Of a stretch of DNA of 64,000 nt, positions 16,369-25,611 are shown one piece after another. The DNA lies in the NCBI GenBank assembly GCA_004295045.1, contig SHND01000055.1, positions 90,814 to 154,813 of the forward strand, given 5' to 3'. Numbering within the stretch: position 1 is the first letter of the stretch; every line of letters starts with the position of its first letter. Origin of the DNA: Chloroflexota bacterium. GTDB lineage: Bacteria; Chloroflexota; Anaerolineae; UBA4142; SHND01. A model generated the notes under the pieces. The model worked only from the letters and a program-made list of their open reading frames with translations. It was not told the DNA's origin and ran no database searches. The position numbers and the translations under genes were made by a program.

Positions 16369-17234
16369 AACCGTATCTCACGCATCTGCGCCTGCCGTTT
16401 CAATTTCTCCTCTCGCCAATTTTTTTGTGGGGCTATTTGCTCGCGGGCGGAACGCTGAATGCAACGCTCCTCGTCGCGTATCTTGCGTTCCATCTTTTTT
16501 TGTATGCGGGCGGCACCGCGCTCAACTCGTACTATGACCGTGACAAAGGACCAATTGGAGGGCTGGCGCATCCGCCGCCGCCGCCAAAATATCTCCTCGA
16601 ATTTTCACTCGTTTGGCAGCTCATCGGTTTTTTGCTCGCGCTCACGGTGAATTTCACCGTCGCCGCGATTTATTTCGTGATGTTTTGGATGTCCATCGCG
16701 TACTCGCATCCGCGCATTCGTCTGAAAGGACATCCATTCGGCGCATTGGCGACGATCATGCTCGGACAGGGCATCTTGCCATTTTACGCGGGTTGGGCGA
16801 CGGCGCGCGGCAACCTTGATGGCGGCGCGGCGCCCGGAGTGATTCTTGCCGCGCTATCTGCCACCCTCATCATCGGCGGCATGTATCCGCTCACGCAGAT
16901 TTATCAACTCGACGCGGATGCCGAACGTGGCGATCTCACGTCGGCGCGTTTTCTCGGCGTCGAAAACTCTTTTCGCGTCGCGATGATTTCGATTGCCGTT
17001 GGCGGCGCGGGTGCGGTGTATATTGCCGCGACAAATTTTTTCTGGTGGGAAGCGGTTGGGCTCGCGGTATTTCTTCTTATCTTTCTCGCTGCCGTAATGC
17101 GTTGGCGCGCGCGATTTCATTCGCAGACGGTGATGCAAAATTTCAAAACGGTGATGCTTTTGTACGCGTGCGTTACGCTGCCATTTCTCGCGTGGATTTT
17201 TTTGCGACTTGTGGTTGCAACATGGCAAGCGTGA
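16365..17234 (+). CDS. UbiA-family prenyltransferase
   Basis: 289 residues with eight or nine membrane helices. The first Mg-diphosphate motif appears as NSYYDRDKGPIGG near residue 50 (family form NDxxDxxxD, with Ser and Tyr inside), and the second as YQLDADAERGD near 180. Such enzymes join a prenyl chain to an aromatic or other acceptor at the membrane. Start GTG overlaps the methyltransferase stop, pointing to translational coupling. The acceptor is unknown; the missing first Asp spacing relative to UbiA/MenA suggests a divergent branch. Confidence 0.85.
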   Translation: MKPYLTHLRLPFQFLLSPIFLWGYLLAGGTLNATLLVAYLAFHLFLYAGGTALNSYYDRDKGPIGGLAHPPPPPKYLLEFSLVWQLIGFLLALTVNFTVAAIYFVMFWMSIAYSHPRIRLKGHPFGALATIMLGQGILPFYAGWATARGNLDGGAAPGVILAALSATLIIGGMYPLTQIYQLDADAERGDLTSARFLGVENSFRVAMISIAVGGAGAVYIAATNFFWWEAVGLAVFLLIFLAAVMRWRARFHSQTVMQNFKTVMLLYACVTLPFLAWIFLRLVVATWQA

Positions 17235-17282
17235 TGTGTTAAAATCTCGCTGCTCGATTCTATCCCACACTTGAGGAGTTTT

Positions 17283-18170
17283 ATGAAAGAAATTCGCGGC
17301 GTTCTGCCACCCATTGCTACACCGTTCGATGCGGAGGGAAATGTTTCGACGGAACATTTGGCGGGAAACCTTATGCGTTTGGTTGAAACAGGATTGCACG
17401 GCTTTGTCGTGCTTGGCTCGAACGGCGAATATCCGCTGTTGAGCAAAGAGGAAAAACTGCGCGTCCTCGAAATCGCGCGGCAGGTGATTCCGCAGGACCG
17501 TTTGCTGATCGCGGGAACGGGCGCGGACTCGACGCGCGAAACGCTTGACCTCACGAAACGCGCGGCGGCAATCGGCGCGGACGCCGCGTTGATTGTGACG
17601 CCACATTATTTTCGTCCACAAATGAACGCGACGGCGCTGACGCATCACTATCTCACCGTCGCGGATGCGTCGCCGATTCCGATCATGATTTACAACGTCC
17701 CCGCGTACACGAATGTGGAAATTGACGCGGCGACGGTGGTGGAATTGGCGCAGCACGAAAATATTGTGGGGATGAAAGACAGTTCCGCGAATTTTTCCAA
17801 GATGGGCGAAGTGATTCGTTTCACCCCCCCGCATTTTGCGACGCTCGTCGGAACAGGCGGCGCGATGTTTCCTGCATTGAGCATCGGCGCAAAAGGCGTT
17901 GTCCCCGCGCTCGGCAATATCGCGCCGCGCGAATGTATGACGATTTACAATTTGTTCTTTGAGGGAAAATTAGAAGAGGCGCGCAATTTGCAGCTGCGCA
18001 TGATTCGTCCGAACGCGGCGGTGACGGCGAAATGGGGCGTACCCGGTTTGAAGGCGGCGATGGATGAGTTGGGCTATTACGGCGGGATGCCGCGTGCACC
18101 GCTTCAGCCGCTCGGTGAAAGTGACCGCGAAAAATTGCGCGCGATCTTGCGCGAGGCAGAATTATTGTAA
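17283..18170 (+). CDS. DapA-family aldolase, 4-hydroxy-2-oxoglutarate aldolase-like
   Basis: 295 residues from the ATG at 17283, preceded by GAGGAG. A class I pyruvate-dependent aldolase barrel: the Schiff-base Lys is in IVGMKDSS, the Tyr in MIYNVPAYT, and GSNGEYPLLS is the substrate loop. The C-terminal stretch PNAAVT..WGVPGLKAAMD and GYYGGMPRAPLQPL resembles mitochondrial HOGA1 more than bacterial DapA, so cleavage of 4-hydroxy-2-oxoglutarate (to pyruvate and glyoxylate) or a related sugar acid is more likely than lysine synthesis. No lysine genes are near. A clear terminator follows, so it ends its operon. Confidence 0.85.
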   Translation: MKEIRGVLPPIATPFDAEGNVSTEHLAGNLMRLVETGLHGFVVLGSNGEYPLLSKEEKLRVLEIARQVIPQDRLLIAGTGADSTRETLDLTKRAAAIGADAALIVTPHYFRPQMNATALTHHYLTVADASPIPIMIYNVPAYTNVEIDAATVVELAQHENIVGMKDSSANFSKMGEVIRFTPPHFATLVGTGGAMFPALSIGAKGVVPALGNIAPRECMTIYNLFFEGKLEEARNLQLRMIRPNAAVTAKWGVPGLKAAMDELGYYGGMPRAPLQPLGESDREKLRAILREAELL

Positions 18171-18175
18171 AGAGA

Positions 18176-18207
18176 GAGGGGCAGGATTCTCCTGCCCCTC
18201 TTTTTTT
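18176..18207 (+). terminator. Terminator after the aldolase gene
   Basis: GAGGGGCAGGA / TCCTGCCCCTC, three-base loop, seven T. Confidence 0.95.
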
Positions 18208-18243
18208 GCGAGAACGCGGTTCGATTCGCCCGCGTCAAATCAT

Positions 18244-19941
18244 TTACTTGATGAACGACATGCTGCCGCTGTCCGCTTTCAGTTCAATGGTGAGAGCGTT
18301 GCCTTGAACCGAATAGCTCGCTGCCTCTTGGAGTAATCCGATAAATTGTTGCGAGAGAGATTCGGGACTGCACAGCGCGCCCGTAACCACGGGAAGTTGA
18401 ATCGTCAGCGAGTTTCCGCTGATGACGTAGGTTCCCGATGCGTTATTGCAATCGGCTCTGACCGACACTTGCCCGTTAGCATGAAAATCCACAGTGTACA
18501 GATTTGGATCGCTCGGTGTGTAATGTGCGCCGTCATTCTTTACTGCGCTCGTCCATTTCCAATGGATGCCGATAATGTCCGCGCCCGGAGGTTGTGTTGG
18601 TGGAACTTTGGTCGGCACTTCAGTCGGAGGAATCTTTGTTGGAACCTCCGTCGGCGGAACTTTGGTCGGTACCGCAGTTGGCGGCGGCTGCGTGGGCGGG
18701 ACTGCCGTTGGTGGCGCTTGAGTTGGTGGTGCCGCGGTCGGCTGCGCAACTGTGACTGTGACAGTTGATTTCGCGATGCCGCCGCATCCTGTTGCCGTCA
18801 TAGTGTACGTCGTCGTCGTTGCCGGTGTGACGATGACAGAGCCGGGCGTCCCCACATTGCCAACTCCTTGATCAATTGCTACGGATGTGGCATTTGTGAC
18901 AGTGCCCCATTGCAAGACGGTGTTTTGTCCTTGTGCAATGTTCGGTTGACTGGCTTGAAAGAATTGAATTTTCGGAGCGCCGGCACAAGCAGGTGGCACG
19001 GTCACAGGGACCGACGTTGCTGTCGCGGTTGGAGGCACAGCGGTTGGCGCAACAGCGGTTGGTGGCACAGGCGACGGAAGCGGCGTTGTCGTCGCAATCG
19101 CAGCGGTTGGCGTAACAGTGGGCGGCGCGCTCGAACCAAAAATCATTTTCGCCGTGTTGTTATTTATATTGAGCACCAAATCGGCGCCGCCCGTAAAGAA
19201 CGATGTCGTTGCCTGGAGTTGTTTTACAAATTGATCTGACAGCGAGCCTGTTGGACAGGTGACGAGAGTCATCCGGCTGATCTGAATGGTGAGAGAGTTG
19301 TTTGCACCGGCAATGTACACGCCGCCGCCTTGATTGCAATCTGCCTTGACCTGAACCTGACCGTCGGCGGTAAATTGAATCGTGTATTGATTCGGGTCCG
19401 GCACATTCACGGCGGCATTGTCGTTGGCGAGCGTTTGCCGCCATAGCCAAATCGGACCGACCAATACACTCGCATTGCTCGGCGCGCCCGCCTGACGAAA
19501 GTGCATTTCGCCCGCGTTCGCCTGTAGTTTGATCGTCATCTCGGTGCCTTGCAGCGCGAACGATGAGGCAGCAAAGAGCTGGGTAGTATATTGTGGCGCG
19601 AGTGAACCAGTCGGGCAGGCGACCAATGATGTAGCGCCGGGGCTGATCTGGAGCGAAAACCCGTCCACCCGAAAATTTCCGCTGATGGTGTTACAGTCTG
19701 CGCGTCCTTGATAAACGCTGTTGGGCAGAAATTGAATTGTGTACAGGGTTGGGTCAGCAACGGCAGTGGTGCCGCCCGAAGAATCGGTCGTGCCGGTCCA
19801 TTCCCAAATCGGTCCGACGATCGGCGCCATCACCTCATTGCTTTTGCACGCGATCAAGCCAACAAGTGTGAGCGCAAGCAGCACGAATGCGCCAATGACA
19901 AAAAGGTGGGTCCGTTGCTTTGGATGGTGGTTTATTTTCAT
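18244..19941 (-). CDS. Lipoprotein with three META domains and an Ig-like domain
   Basis: 565 residues. Start at 19941 is fixed by an AGGAG upstream; longer frames are rejected. A lipoprotein signal ends at Cys near 33 (LIAC). Three META (HslJ-like) domains follow the same pattern: GPIWEWTGT...ADCNTISGNF, GPIWLWRQT...ADCNQGGGVY and GIHWKWTSA...ADCNNASGTY, at about 38-165, 170-280 and 460-565. Between the second and third are Thr/Pro-rich linkers and an Ig-like domain (KIQFFQASQPNIAQGQNTVL) similar to domains in the secreted protein at 32969. META domains are linked to outer-face stress functions, but no activity is known. Three copies in one chain are unusual. Confidence 0.85.
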   Translation of the reverse strand: MKINHHPKQRTHLFVIGAFVLLALTLVGLIACKSNEVMAPIVGPIWEWTGTTDSSGGTTAVADPTLYTIQFLPNSVYQGRADCNTISGNFRVDGFSLQISPGATSLVACPTGSLAPQYTTQLFAASSFALQGTEMTIKLQANAGEMHFRQAGAPSNASVLVGPIWLWRQTLANDNAAVNVPDPNQYTIQFTADGQVQVKADCNQGGGVYIAGANNSLTIQISRMTLVTCPTGSLSDQFVKQLQATTSFFTGGADLVLNINNNTAKMIFGSSAPPTVTPTAAIATTTPLPSPVPPTAVAPTAVPPTATATSVPVTVPPACAGAPKIQFFQASQPNIAQGQNTVLQWGTVTNATSVAIDQGVGNVGTPGSVIVTPATTTTYTMTATGCGGIAKSTVTVTVAQPTAAPPTQAPPTAVPPTQPPPTAVPTKVPPTEVPTKIPPTEVPTKVPPTQPPGADIIGIHWKWTSAVKNDGAHYTPSDPNLYTVDFHANGQVSVRADCNNASGTYVISGNSLTIQLPVVTGALCSPESLSQQFIGLLQEAASYSVQGNALTIELKADSGSMSFIK

Positions 19942-20053
19942 GAACGATCTCCTATGTAGTTTCTTTGATGTCCTATCATTCAGCGATGACATGATTTAGA
20001 CGCCCAAACGACCTGAACAGTTCTGTCAAGGGCGCGTTCAGTGAGAATAGAGT

Positions 20054-21517
20054 CTAGCGCAGAAATGCTAATTGCTCCACTGTTTCGAGCGTGCGCTGCA
20101 GCCAAAGATTCGGCGTGTTCCCGTACCACAACACCAACGCGCCGAAAAGGAGCAAGAGCATTGTTGCGAATACGGTTGTCCAATTTTGCTCAATGCCGCG
20201 CACCGTCCGCTGCAAGGGCGTTGGCACGCGCTGCGTGAGTTGTTCGACGATCCGCGTCACCTGTGCGCGCAATCTCTGACGAATGCCGCGCGGCGCGAGG
20301 GGCGACGCGGTAAAGGAATCGTCCGACTCTGACACGGGCGGATTGGCAATCGTTTCAATCCAAAGCATCACAAAACGCGCCGTGCCGATGAGGACACCTA
20401 CAGTTGCCAACATGACCACGAAAAAGAGTCGGCGGTCGGTGGCTTCCAATTCCAAAAGGAGATTCCAACGCGTCGCAAGCGAAATGCCCGGCACAAGTCC
20501 CACCAGATTCAACGCGCCGAAAATGAAAATCAAAATCGCGAGCGCGTTCAGCCAGCGCTGCGATTTGGTGCGCGCAATCGCAATGCTGGCGGCAATGACG
20601 CTCAAACTCAACGCGCGCGCAAAGGTTTCGATCACGCCATAGGCAGTTCCTTCGAGCGTGCCGCGCGAAAAATCAAGCAGCACGAACCCGAGCGCGTACA
20701 ACGCGGCAAAACTCATCAAGCGTCCGGCGCGTCGCTCAAACGCGCACAACAATCCGCCAATGACAATGGCGCCGATGCCGCCGTATGTAAAAATGGTAAG
20801 GAGATTGGATTGCTCCAACAAACGGGGATACTGTCCGATCAATTCGTACAGCAGCCAAAAACCGATTGGCTGTCCCAAACCCAACAGCATTGCGATGATG
20901 GGCAGGGGCGTTTCGTCCGCCATCGGTCCGAGCCACAACATGAATGGCACGATTGCCAAAAGTAAACCCAAGCCCCACGTAAAAAATAAAATCGCCGAAT
21001 CCACCAACGTCACCTGGTCGGGCGTGAGCGGATACAATTGAATAAAACGATTGCCGAGCAGCAGCATCGCGGACGCGACAATGATCAAGACGAGAAAATA
21101 CGCCGCGCCGCCGACGCGCTGGGCGCGACGCGGTTCCATCGCCAAAACCAACGCGGCGAGACCTGTCGCCCACGCAAACACTCCGACCACAAATCCGTCC
21201 ACGCACAGCGCGACTAGCCATGCAATCCAACTCCAAAACAAAAAGCCAAGCGTGCGCCGCGTCTCGCCAAAAGATGTAGCAATGGCGAGCAGTCCCGAAA
21301 GCGCAAACCCAATCAGCAAATAGTCGCGCGCCAAAGGTTGAAGCGTGAATGAGACGCCGAACAAATCAATCGTCTCGGTGGTCGCGCCTTGGACTGCCCA
21401 GACCAACAAAATGGTTGCCCCGACGCTGGCGGCAAAACCGAACGGACGCCAATAGCGCGCGACGTGGACGACCAACGCGCAGCCGAGGATCAACCCTAAC
21501 AATAGAGACAATTGCAT
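20054..21517 (-). CDS. Proton-conducting membrane subunit, NuoN/HyfF-like
   Basis: 487 residues from the ATG at 21517, with about thirteen hydrophobic helices. The pattern of helices and the segment LPIIAMLLGLGQPIGFWLLYEL resemble antiporter-like subunits (NuoL/M/N, Mrp, HyfF), but the conserved Lys and Glu are hard to place, so it is divergent. A cytoplasmic tail of about 80 residues ends with a final helix. It begins 10 bases after the stop of a HyfE-like gene on the same strand, so the pair probably forms a small membrane module. No catalytic hydrogenase or NADH dehydrogenase subunit is nearby. Confidence 0.6.
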   Translation of the reverse strand: MQLSLLLGLILGCALVVHVARYWRPFGFAASVGATILLVWAVQGATTETIDLFGVSFTLQPLARDYLLIGFALSGLLAIATSFGETRRTLGFLFWSWIAWLVALCVDGFVVGVFAWATGLAALVLAMEPRRAQRVGGAAYFLVLIIVASAMLLLGNRFIQLYPLTPDQVTLVDSAILFFTWGLGLLLAIVPFMLWLGPMADETPLPIIAMLLGLGQPIGFWLLYELIGQYPRLLEQSNLLTIFTYGGIGAIVIGGLLCAFERRAGRLMSFAALYALGFVLLDFSRGTLEGTAYGVIETFARALSLSVIAASIAIARTKSQRWLNALAILIFIFGALNLVGLVPGISLATRWNLLLELEATDRRLFFVVMLATVGVLIGTARFVMLWIETIANPPVSESDDSFTASPLAPRGIRQRLRAQVTRIVEQLTQRVPTPLQRTVRGIEQNWTTVFATMLLLLFGALVLWYGNTPNLWLQRTLETVEQLAFLR

Positions 21518-21527
21518 CAGCGCGAGA

Positions 21528-22211
21528 TTACATTTCGCCGTGACGGCGTCCTTCCAATGACGAAGGGACACTCGCAATGTGTGAAATCGCGAGCGCAATG
21601 ACGAGATCGGAAATGACCAACAGCGCGTAAACCAACAAACTGTTGTCAATGGAAAGATAGATGATGCCGAAACCGGAGGTGAAAAAGAGCAAGCCCATCC
21701 CCAATTTTAACGCGTCGCGTGTGAGAGCAACCGTCAGCAAGCCGCCCGCCGCGAGCCACAAACCCGTCACCCAAAATAGCAGCGGCGCATTGAGCAAAAC
21801 AAATTGACTGCTGATCACAATCACACTCAAACTCACAAGCGCGAGACCAATCAGCCGAAATGGCAGATTCGTCCAAAAGACCCCGCGCGGCAATACATCA
21901 TCAACGGATTCGGTCGGAGGCGCTTCGCCTTGCGCGCGCTGTTTGCGCCGACGCGGTTGGGTGCGGCGCGCGGTGATATAAAACATCAACGCGACGAGAC
22001 CGCCTGCGATCATGCGGACGGTGGCAATTTGGAGCGGAATCAGAGTCGAGAGCAAAATCGCGACGAGAACGTATTGTACGGCGAGGGCGAGCAGCGAGAC
22101 GCGCCAATCCGAAACAAGGACAACGACGGCGACCACGAGCACAAGTCCGAAAACTTGTTGAAAGGCAGAGACGGCGGCAAAGGCGCGCGCCAGATCACTC
22201 AATGAAGGCAT
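21528..22211 (-). CDS. Small multi-helix membrane protein, HyfE/NuoK-like
   Basis: 227 residues, about six helices, with a basic cytoplasmic loop (RRTQPRRRKQR) in the middle. The C-terminal part (LGMGLLFFTSGFGIIYLSID...VYALLVISDLVIALAI) resembles HyfE or NuoK/MrpC subunits. Directly upstream of the NuoN-like gene, and starts three bases after the stop of the debranching-domain gene, so the three appear to form an operon on the minus strand. Function not certain. Confidence 0.55.
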   Translation of the reverse strand: MPSLSDLARAFAAVSAFQQVFGLVLVVAVVVLVSDWRVSLLALAVQYVLVAILLSTLIPLQIATVRMIAGGLVALMFYITARRTQPRRRKQRAQGEAPPTESVDDVLPRGVFWTNLPFRLIGLALVSLSVIVISSQFVLLNAPLLFWVTGLWLAAGGLLTVALTRDALKLGMGLLFFTSGFGIIYLSIDNSLLVYALLVISDLVIALAISHIASVPSSLEGRRHGEM

Positions 22212-22214
22212 GGG

Positions 22215-23060
22215 TTAGGTCAGTGCGGCAAAAAGATCGCGCGTAAATTCGGTCGAACTGAGAAGGGGTTGTGATGGTTTCCGGGCGCACGCGCGCGCAA
22301 AAGATGCGGCGCTGTCCAATTCCACTCTGCCATCCGCCTCGCAGGTCGCCACCAGTGTGCAAGTCCTGCCTGCCGCGAGGTTGATTCGCAGTAGACCCGG
22401 GAGAAACAAGTCAAGCCCAGCATTGTTTTCGGCGCGCAGCTGAAAACGCCAATACCACAGATCAAGCGGAGTAAAGCTCGCCGCAGGTTCCAACAAGAGG
22501 AAATAGGGTCGCGCGTCGGCATTCGCTGTGATTTTCAAACCATTCGCCAACGCTTGAAATTGAAAATGCGATGCTTCGCTGCCTTGCGTGATTTTTTCGA
22601 TGGAACGGTAATCGCACAGCGGCAGGAGCGTGAGCCGCGCGTTGGGTGAGTGTTCTGCCAGTGTATAGCGAATGAACGTGGTCGCCTGTCGAGCTTCCAT
22701 CCAAATTGTTTTGGTAAGACGAAAGCGCCCGGCTTCGTAGACAAATTCGGCGCACACGCCGTCGCAAGATACTTGCTGCAAATACAAAAAGCCGTCCGGG
22801 CTGATCACGTTCGTCAAATACTCGTTGGTGCCGAGTTTGTACATTTGTCCTTCGACCTCGAGCTCTTCATCCACTTTGGCAAGCATCACAGTGCGCGGCG
22901 CCGGAGTGTCCAACGCGGCAACGAGCAAGCCGTGCGCGCTGCGCGTCAACGTACCCGTGACAGCAGCGGCGGCATAACTGCCATTTCCATTGGTGACGAA
23001 CCATTCGTGGGCGAGCGCGCTCGAAATGTCGCGACAAATATTGCGTGGGATTACAATCAT
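22215..23060 (-). CDS. Stand-alone N-terminal domain of a glycogen debranching-type enzyme
   Basis: 281 residues. The sequence matches the N-terminal beta-sandwich domain of bacterial/archaeal amylo-alpha-1,6-glucosidases: HEWFVTNGNGSYAAAAVTG then TRSAHGLLVAAL. The (alpha/alpha)6 catalytic domain that should follow is absent; the frame ends with a normal stop and the next gene begins three bases later, so the domain has been kept alone, or the gene is truncated by deletion. It cannot hydrolyse glycan alone. It may retain a carbohydrate-binding role, which is inference. It heads the minus-strand group with the two membrane proteins. Confidence 0.8.
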   Translation of the reverse strand: MIVIPRNICRDISSALAHEWFVTNGNGSYAAAAVTGTLTRSAHGLLVAALDTPAPRTVMLAKVDEELEVEGQMYKLGTNEYLTNVISPDGFLYLQQVSCDGVCAEFVYEAGRFRLTKTIWMEARQATTFIRYTLAEHSPNARLTLLPLCDYRSIEKITQGSEASHFQFQALANGLKITANADARPYFLLLEPAASFTPLDLWYWRFQLRAENNAGLDLFLPGLLRINLAAGRTCTLVATCEADGRVELDSAASFARACARKPSQPLLSSTEFTRDLFAALT

Positions 23061-23203
23061 AAAAAGGTTAACGAGCGGAGGTTAGAGTGAGAGTATAACA
23101 TAATCGCGGCGCGAGACAATTCATTTTGTCATGACAACACGTCGCGTTCATCAAAACCAAGCGCAAAATTTGCGGGCGCGAAACGCATTCACGCAATGTG
23201 GTG

Positions 23204-23209
23204 TACAAT
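23204..23209 (+). promoter_or_regulatory. -10 box before folK
   Basis: TACAAT lies seven bases before the chosen ATG (23217), with no ribosome binding site and no clear -35. It fits the leaderless pattern seen elsewhere. Confidence 0.4.
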
Positions 23210-23216
23210 GCGCGAA

Positions 23217-23732
23217 ATGGCACACGTCCTTTTGGCTTTCGGCACGAATCTTGGCGCGCGGATGGAAAATTTACGCGAGGCGCTGCGCAAGGTCGCGCGC
23301 GTCGCAAGTCCCACGCGCGCGTCCTCGATTTATGAAACCGAACCATGGGGCGTTCAAGCACAGCCGCGTTTTTTGAACATGGTGCTAGCGGGTGAAACGG
23401 CTCTGTCACCCGACGCGTTGCTGCGCGCCCTCAAGACCATCGAACAGGAAATGGGGCGCGTCCACGACGTGCGTTACGGACCGCGCCCCATTGATCTCGA
23501 TATTTTGTTTTACGGTGCTCTCGTACTGCACACAGCCGATCTGGAAATTCCACATCCGCGCATTCCCGAACGGCGCTTTGTCCTCGTCCCGCTCGTCGAG
23601 TTGGAACCCAACTTGATTCATCCAATTCTAAAACAGACCTCGCGCGAGCTCCTCGCCGCGCTGCCCGATGCAAACGGCGAACAACTCTATGCGCCTGCGT
23701 TAAACCTCATGGACGCGCATTCCAATAGTTGA
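23217..23732 (+). CDS. folK: HPPK, 2-amino-4-hydroxy-6-hydroxymethyldihydropteridine pyrophosphokinase
   Basis: 171 residues from the ATG at 23217 (MAHVLLAFGTNLG). It adds pyrophosphate to the pterin in folate synthesis. GTNLGARMENLREAL, IYETEPWGV, F.NMV and the signature GPRPIDLDILFYG with the metal-binding Asp pair are seen, then HPRIPERRFVLVPLVEL. Two in-frame upstream ATGs (23196 and 23208) are less likely because the folK fold starts at the third. It stands alone; the gene downstream is convergent and its 3' end overlaps by 26 bases. Confidence 0.94.
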   Translation: MAHVLLAFGTNLGARMENLREALRKVARVASPTRASSIYETEPWGVQAQPRFLNMVLAGETALSPDALLRALKTIEQEMGRVHDVRYGPRPIDLDILFYGALVLHTADLEIPHPRIPERRFVLVPLVELEPNLIHPILKQTSRELLAALPDANGEQLYAPALNLMDAHSNS

Positions 23733-24762
23733 ACCAATATAAAAATTGCGCCATGTTCCACTCGCCGCGAATGCGAATCCGTCGCAATTCGTACGGCGCG
23801 GCGTTCGATTGCAGCGTGCCTTGCTTGGTCGTCACTGCCGCCACATATCCCAACTCTTGTAACAAATCCAAAGTGTGTTGATTGAAACTTCCCGATGGAT
23901 ACGAAAAGAGGGGCGTCCAATTTGGCAAATGGTCAACCATCAATTTGTGCGCGTTCTTGATTTCGACATCTTGCGTGGACGCGCGCGCCGCCCCCAAATT
24001 GTAACGATGGGTGAGCGAATGCGCGCCAATCTCCATGCCGTTCTCGTACATTTCCGAAATTTGTTCCCAACGCAGATAACCGGGTGAACCGTAATCGGTG
24101 GGCGCGCCGATGATGAAAAAAGTGCCGACAAACCCAAAATCCTTTAACGTCGGAAAAACGTTTGTGTAGCTGTCATCATAGCCATCGTCAAACGTGAGCA
24201 CAATCGGTTTTGGTGGAAATGGTTCGCCCGACTGCAAATGATGGACGAGCTGCGCGATGGTGAGAGTGGTGAATCCTTGATCCGCAAGAAATTTCATTTG
24301 CGCTTCAAAATTTTCCTGCGACACGGTAAGTGATTTGCGAACTGCATCGGCGTCCGGCGGCAGCGCGCCAACATGGTGGTACATCAAGATGGGCACACGC
24401 GCATCGCGCAGCACCGGCGCCGCGGTGAATATTTCTGTGGGCGTCTCGCTGGCAGTCGGTGTTTTTGTTGCGCGAGGTGTGCGCGTTGCCGTATGCGTCG
24501 CGGTTGCGGTTTGTGTTGGGCGTGGTGTATGCGTTTGCGTTGCCGTCGCGGTCAGCGTGGCGGTTGCGCTCGGCGCGGGTGTGTTTGGTTGCGTAGGCGT
24601 TGGCGTAAAAGTGACTGTGGGTGTCGCAAACAGCGCGAGTTGGTTCAGAGGCGTGTTGAGTTGGGTAAAACCCACGATCCCCAAAAGCGCGGCGACCATT
24701 GCCAACAAAAAAGGGCTGCGCAGCGCGCGGCGCTGTTTGCCCCGTATTCGTCCAATAGACAC
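23707..24762 (-). CDS. Membrane-anchored polysaccharide deacetylase
   Basis: 351 residues. One N-terminal helix (about 17-36) anchors the protein, followed by a Thr/Pro/Ala-rich linker to residue 110. The NodB-fold domain shows the metal triad motifs TFDDGYDD (catalytic Asp) and HSLTHR (metal His), and the opening VPILMYHHVG. It probably removes acetyl groups from cell-wall or external glycans (carbohydrate esterase 4). The 3' end overlaps folK. The DNA encoding the linker is simple repeats of ACGCCGACC-type words, giving long shadow frames on the other strand. Confidence 0.9.
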   Translation of the reverse strand: MSIGRIRGKQRRALRSPFLLAMVAALLGIVGFTQLNTPLNQLALFATPTVTFTPTPTQPNTPAPSATATLTATATQTHTPRPTQTATATHTATRTPRATKTPTASETPTEIFTAAPVLRDARVPILMYHHVGALPPDADAVRKSLTVSQENFEAQMKFLADQGFTTLTIAQLVHHLQSGEPFPPKPIVLTFDDGYDDSYTNVFPTLKDFGFVGTFFIIGAPTDYGSPGYLRWEQISEMYENGMEIGAHSLTHRYNLGAARASTQDVEIKNAHKLMVDHLPNWTPLFSYPSGSFNQHTLDLLQELGYVAAVTTKQGTLQSNAAPYELRRIRIRGEWNMAQFLYWFNYWNARP

Positions 24763-24809
24763 GGCGAAAGATTTTAGGACAAGTTACGAAATTTCCAAAA
24801 TTTCACGAC

Positions 24810-25601
24810 TCAATCCTGTGTCGGCAGTAAAATGACTTGGGGCGCATTGTGGCGTGTGGGATGGGGTTGAATCTGCACATTCGCCCGAAACACCGCGCGA
24901 ATTTGTTCTGCGTTCAATACGTTTTGCGGCGCGCCTTGTGCTACGATGCGACCGCGCTCCAGCAGGACGAGTTCGTCGAAATACAACGCCGCCAAATTCA
25001 AATCATGCATCGTCGCGAGGACTGTGAGCTCGCGCTCGCGGCCAAATTTCCGCAAGAGTTCCAAAATTTCGATTTGGTGATTGATGTCGAGGTGGACAGT
25101 CGGTTCGTCGAGCAACAGCACCTGCGGCTCTTGCGCCATTGCCATTGCGATCACCACACGCTGTTGTTCGCCGCCCGAAAGTTCGGTGACTACGCGCTCG
25201 CGCATGTCCGTAATCTCCATCAACTCCATCATCCGCGCGACAATTGCCCGATCGTTCTTGGTCGCCCCGCCGAACGCGTTTACGTGTGCGGTGCGTCCGA
25301 GCATTACAACTTGTTCCACTGTAAAGCCAAATTGCAGATTCAATTCTTGAGGCACCAGCGCGATGTGTTTGGCAATCTCGCGGCGCGTCATCTCTTTCAA
25401 TGCGGTGCCTTGATACGAGACCGTTCCGCGCGTTGGCTGCAAAATGCCCGTGAGCAATTTCAAGAGGGTCGTTTTGCCCGATCCATTCGGACCCAGCAGC
25501 GCGCGCAAGGCGCCGCGCGCCAATGCGAAATCAACGTCCGTCAGCGTTGGCGTTGCGCCGTACGAGAACGAAATGTTTTCGGCGGAAAGCAAGACATTCA
25601 T
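24810..25601 (-). CDS. FecE/BtuD-type ABC transporter ATPase
   Basis: 263 residues from the ATG at 25601. Walker A is GPNGSGKTT, the Q-loop VPQELNL, the signature LSGGEQQR, Walker B VLLLDEPTVHLD and the switch His in MHD. It belongs to the iron/B12-importer ATPase branch and could serve the btuF-btuC pair at 13407-15620, which has no ATPase, but the location 9 kb away on the other strand makes this inference. Upstream (25610-25665) an inverted repeat GTGCGATGGT / ACCATCGCAC surrounds its start region; no cobalamin aptamer is seen there. Confidence 0.85.
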   Translation of the reverse strand: MNVLLSAENISFSYGATPTLTDVDFALARGALRALLGPNGSGKTTLLKLLTGILQPTRGTVSYQGTALKEMTRREIAKHIALVPQELNLQFGFTVEQVVMLGRTAHVNAFGGATKNDRAIVARMMELMEITDMRERVVTELSGGEQQRVVIAMAMAQEPQVLLLDEPTVHLDINHQIEILELLRKFGRERELTVLATMHDLNLAALYFDELVLLERGRIVAQGAPQNVLNAEQIRAVFRANVQIQPHPTRHNAPQVILLPTQD

Positions 25602-25611
25602 AAAAAAAGAG

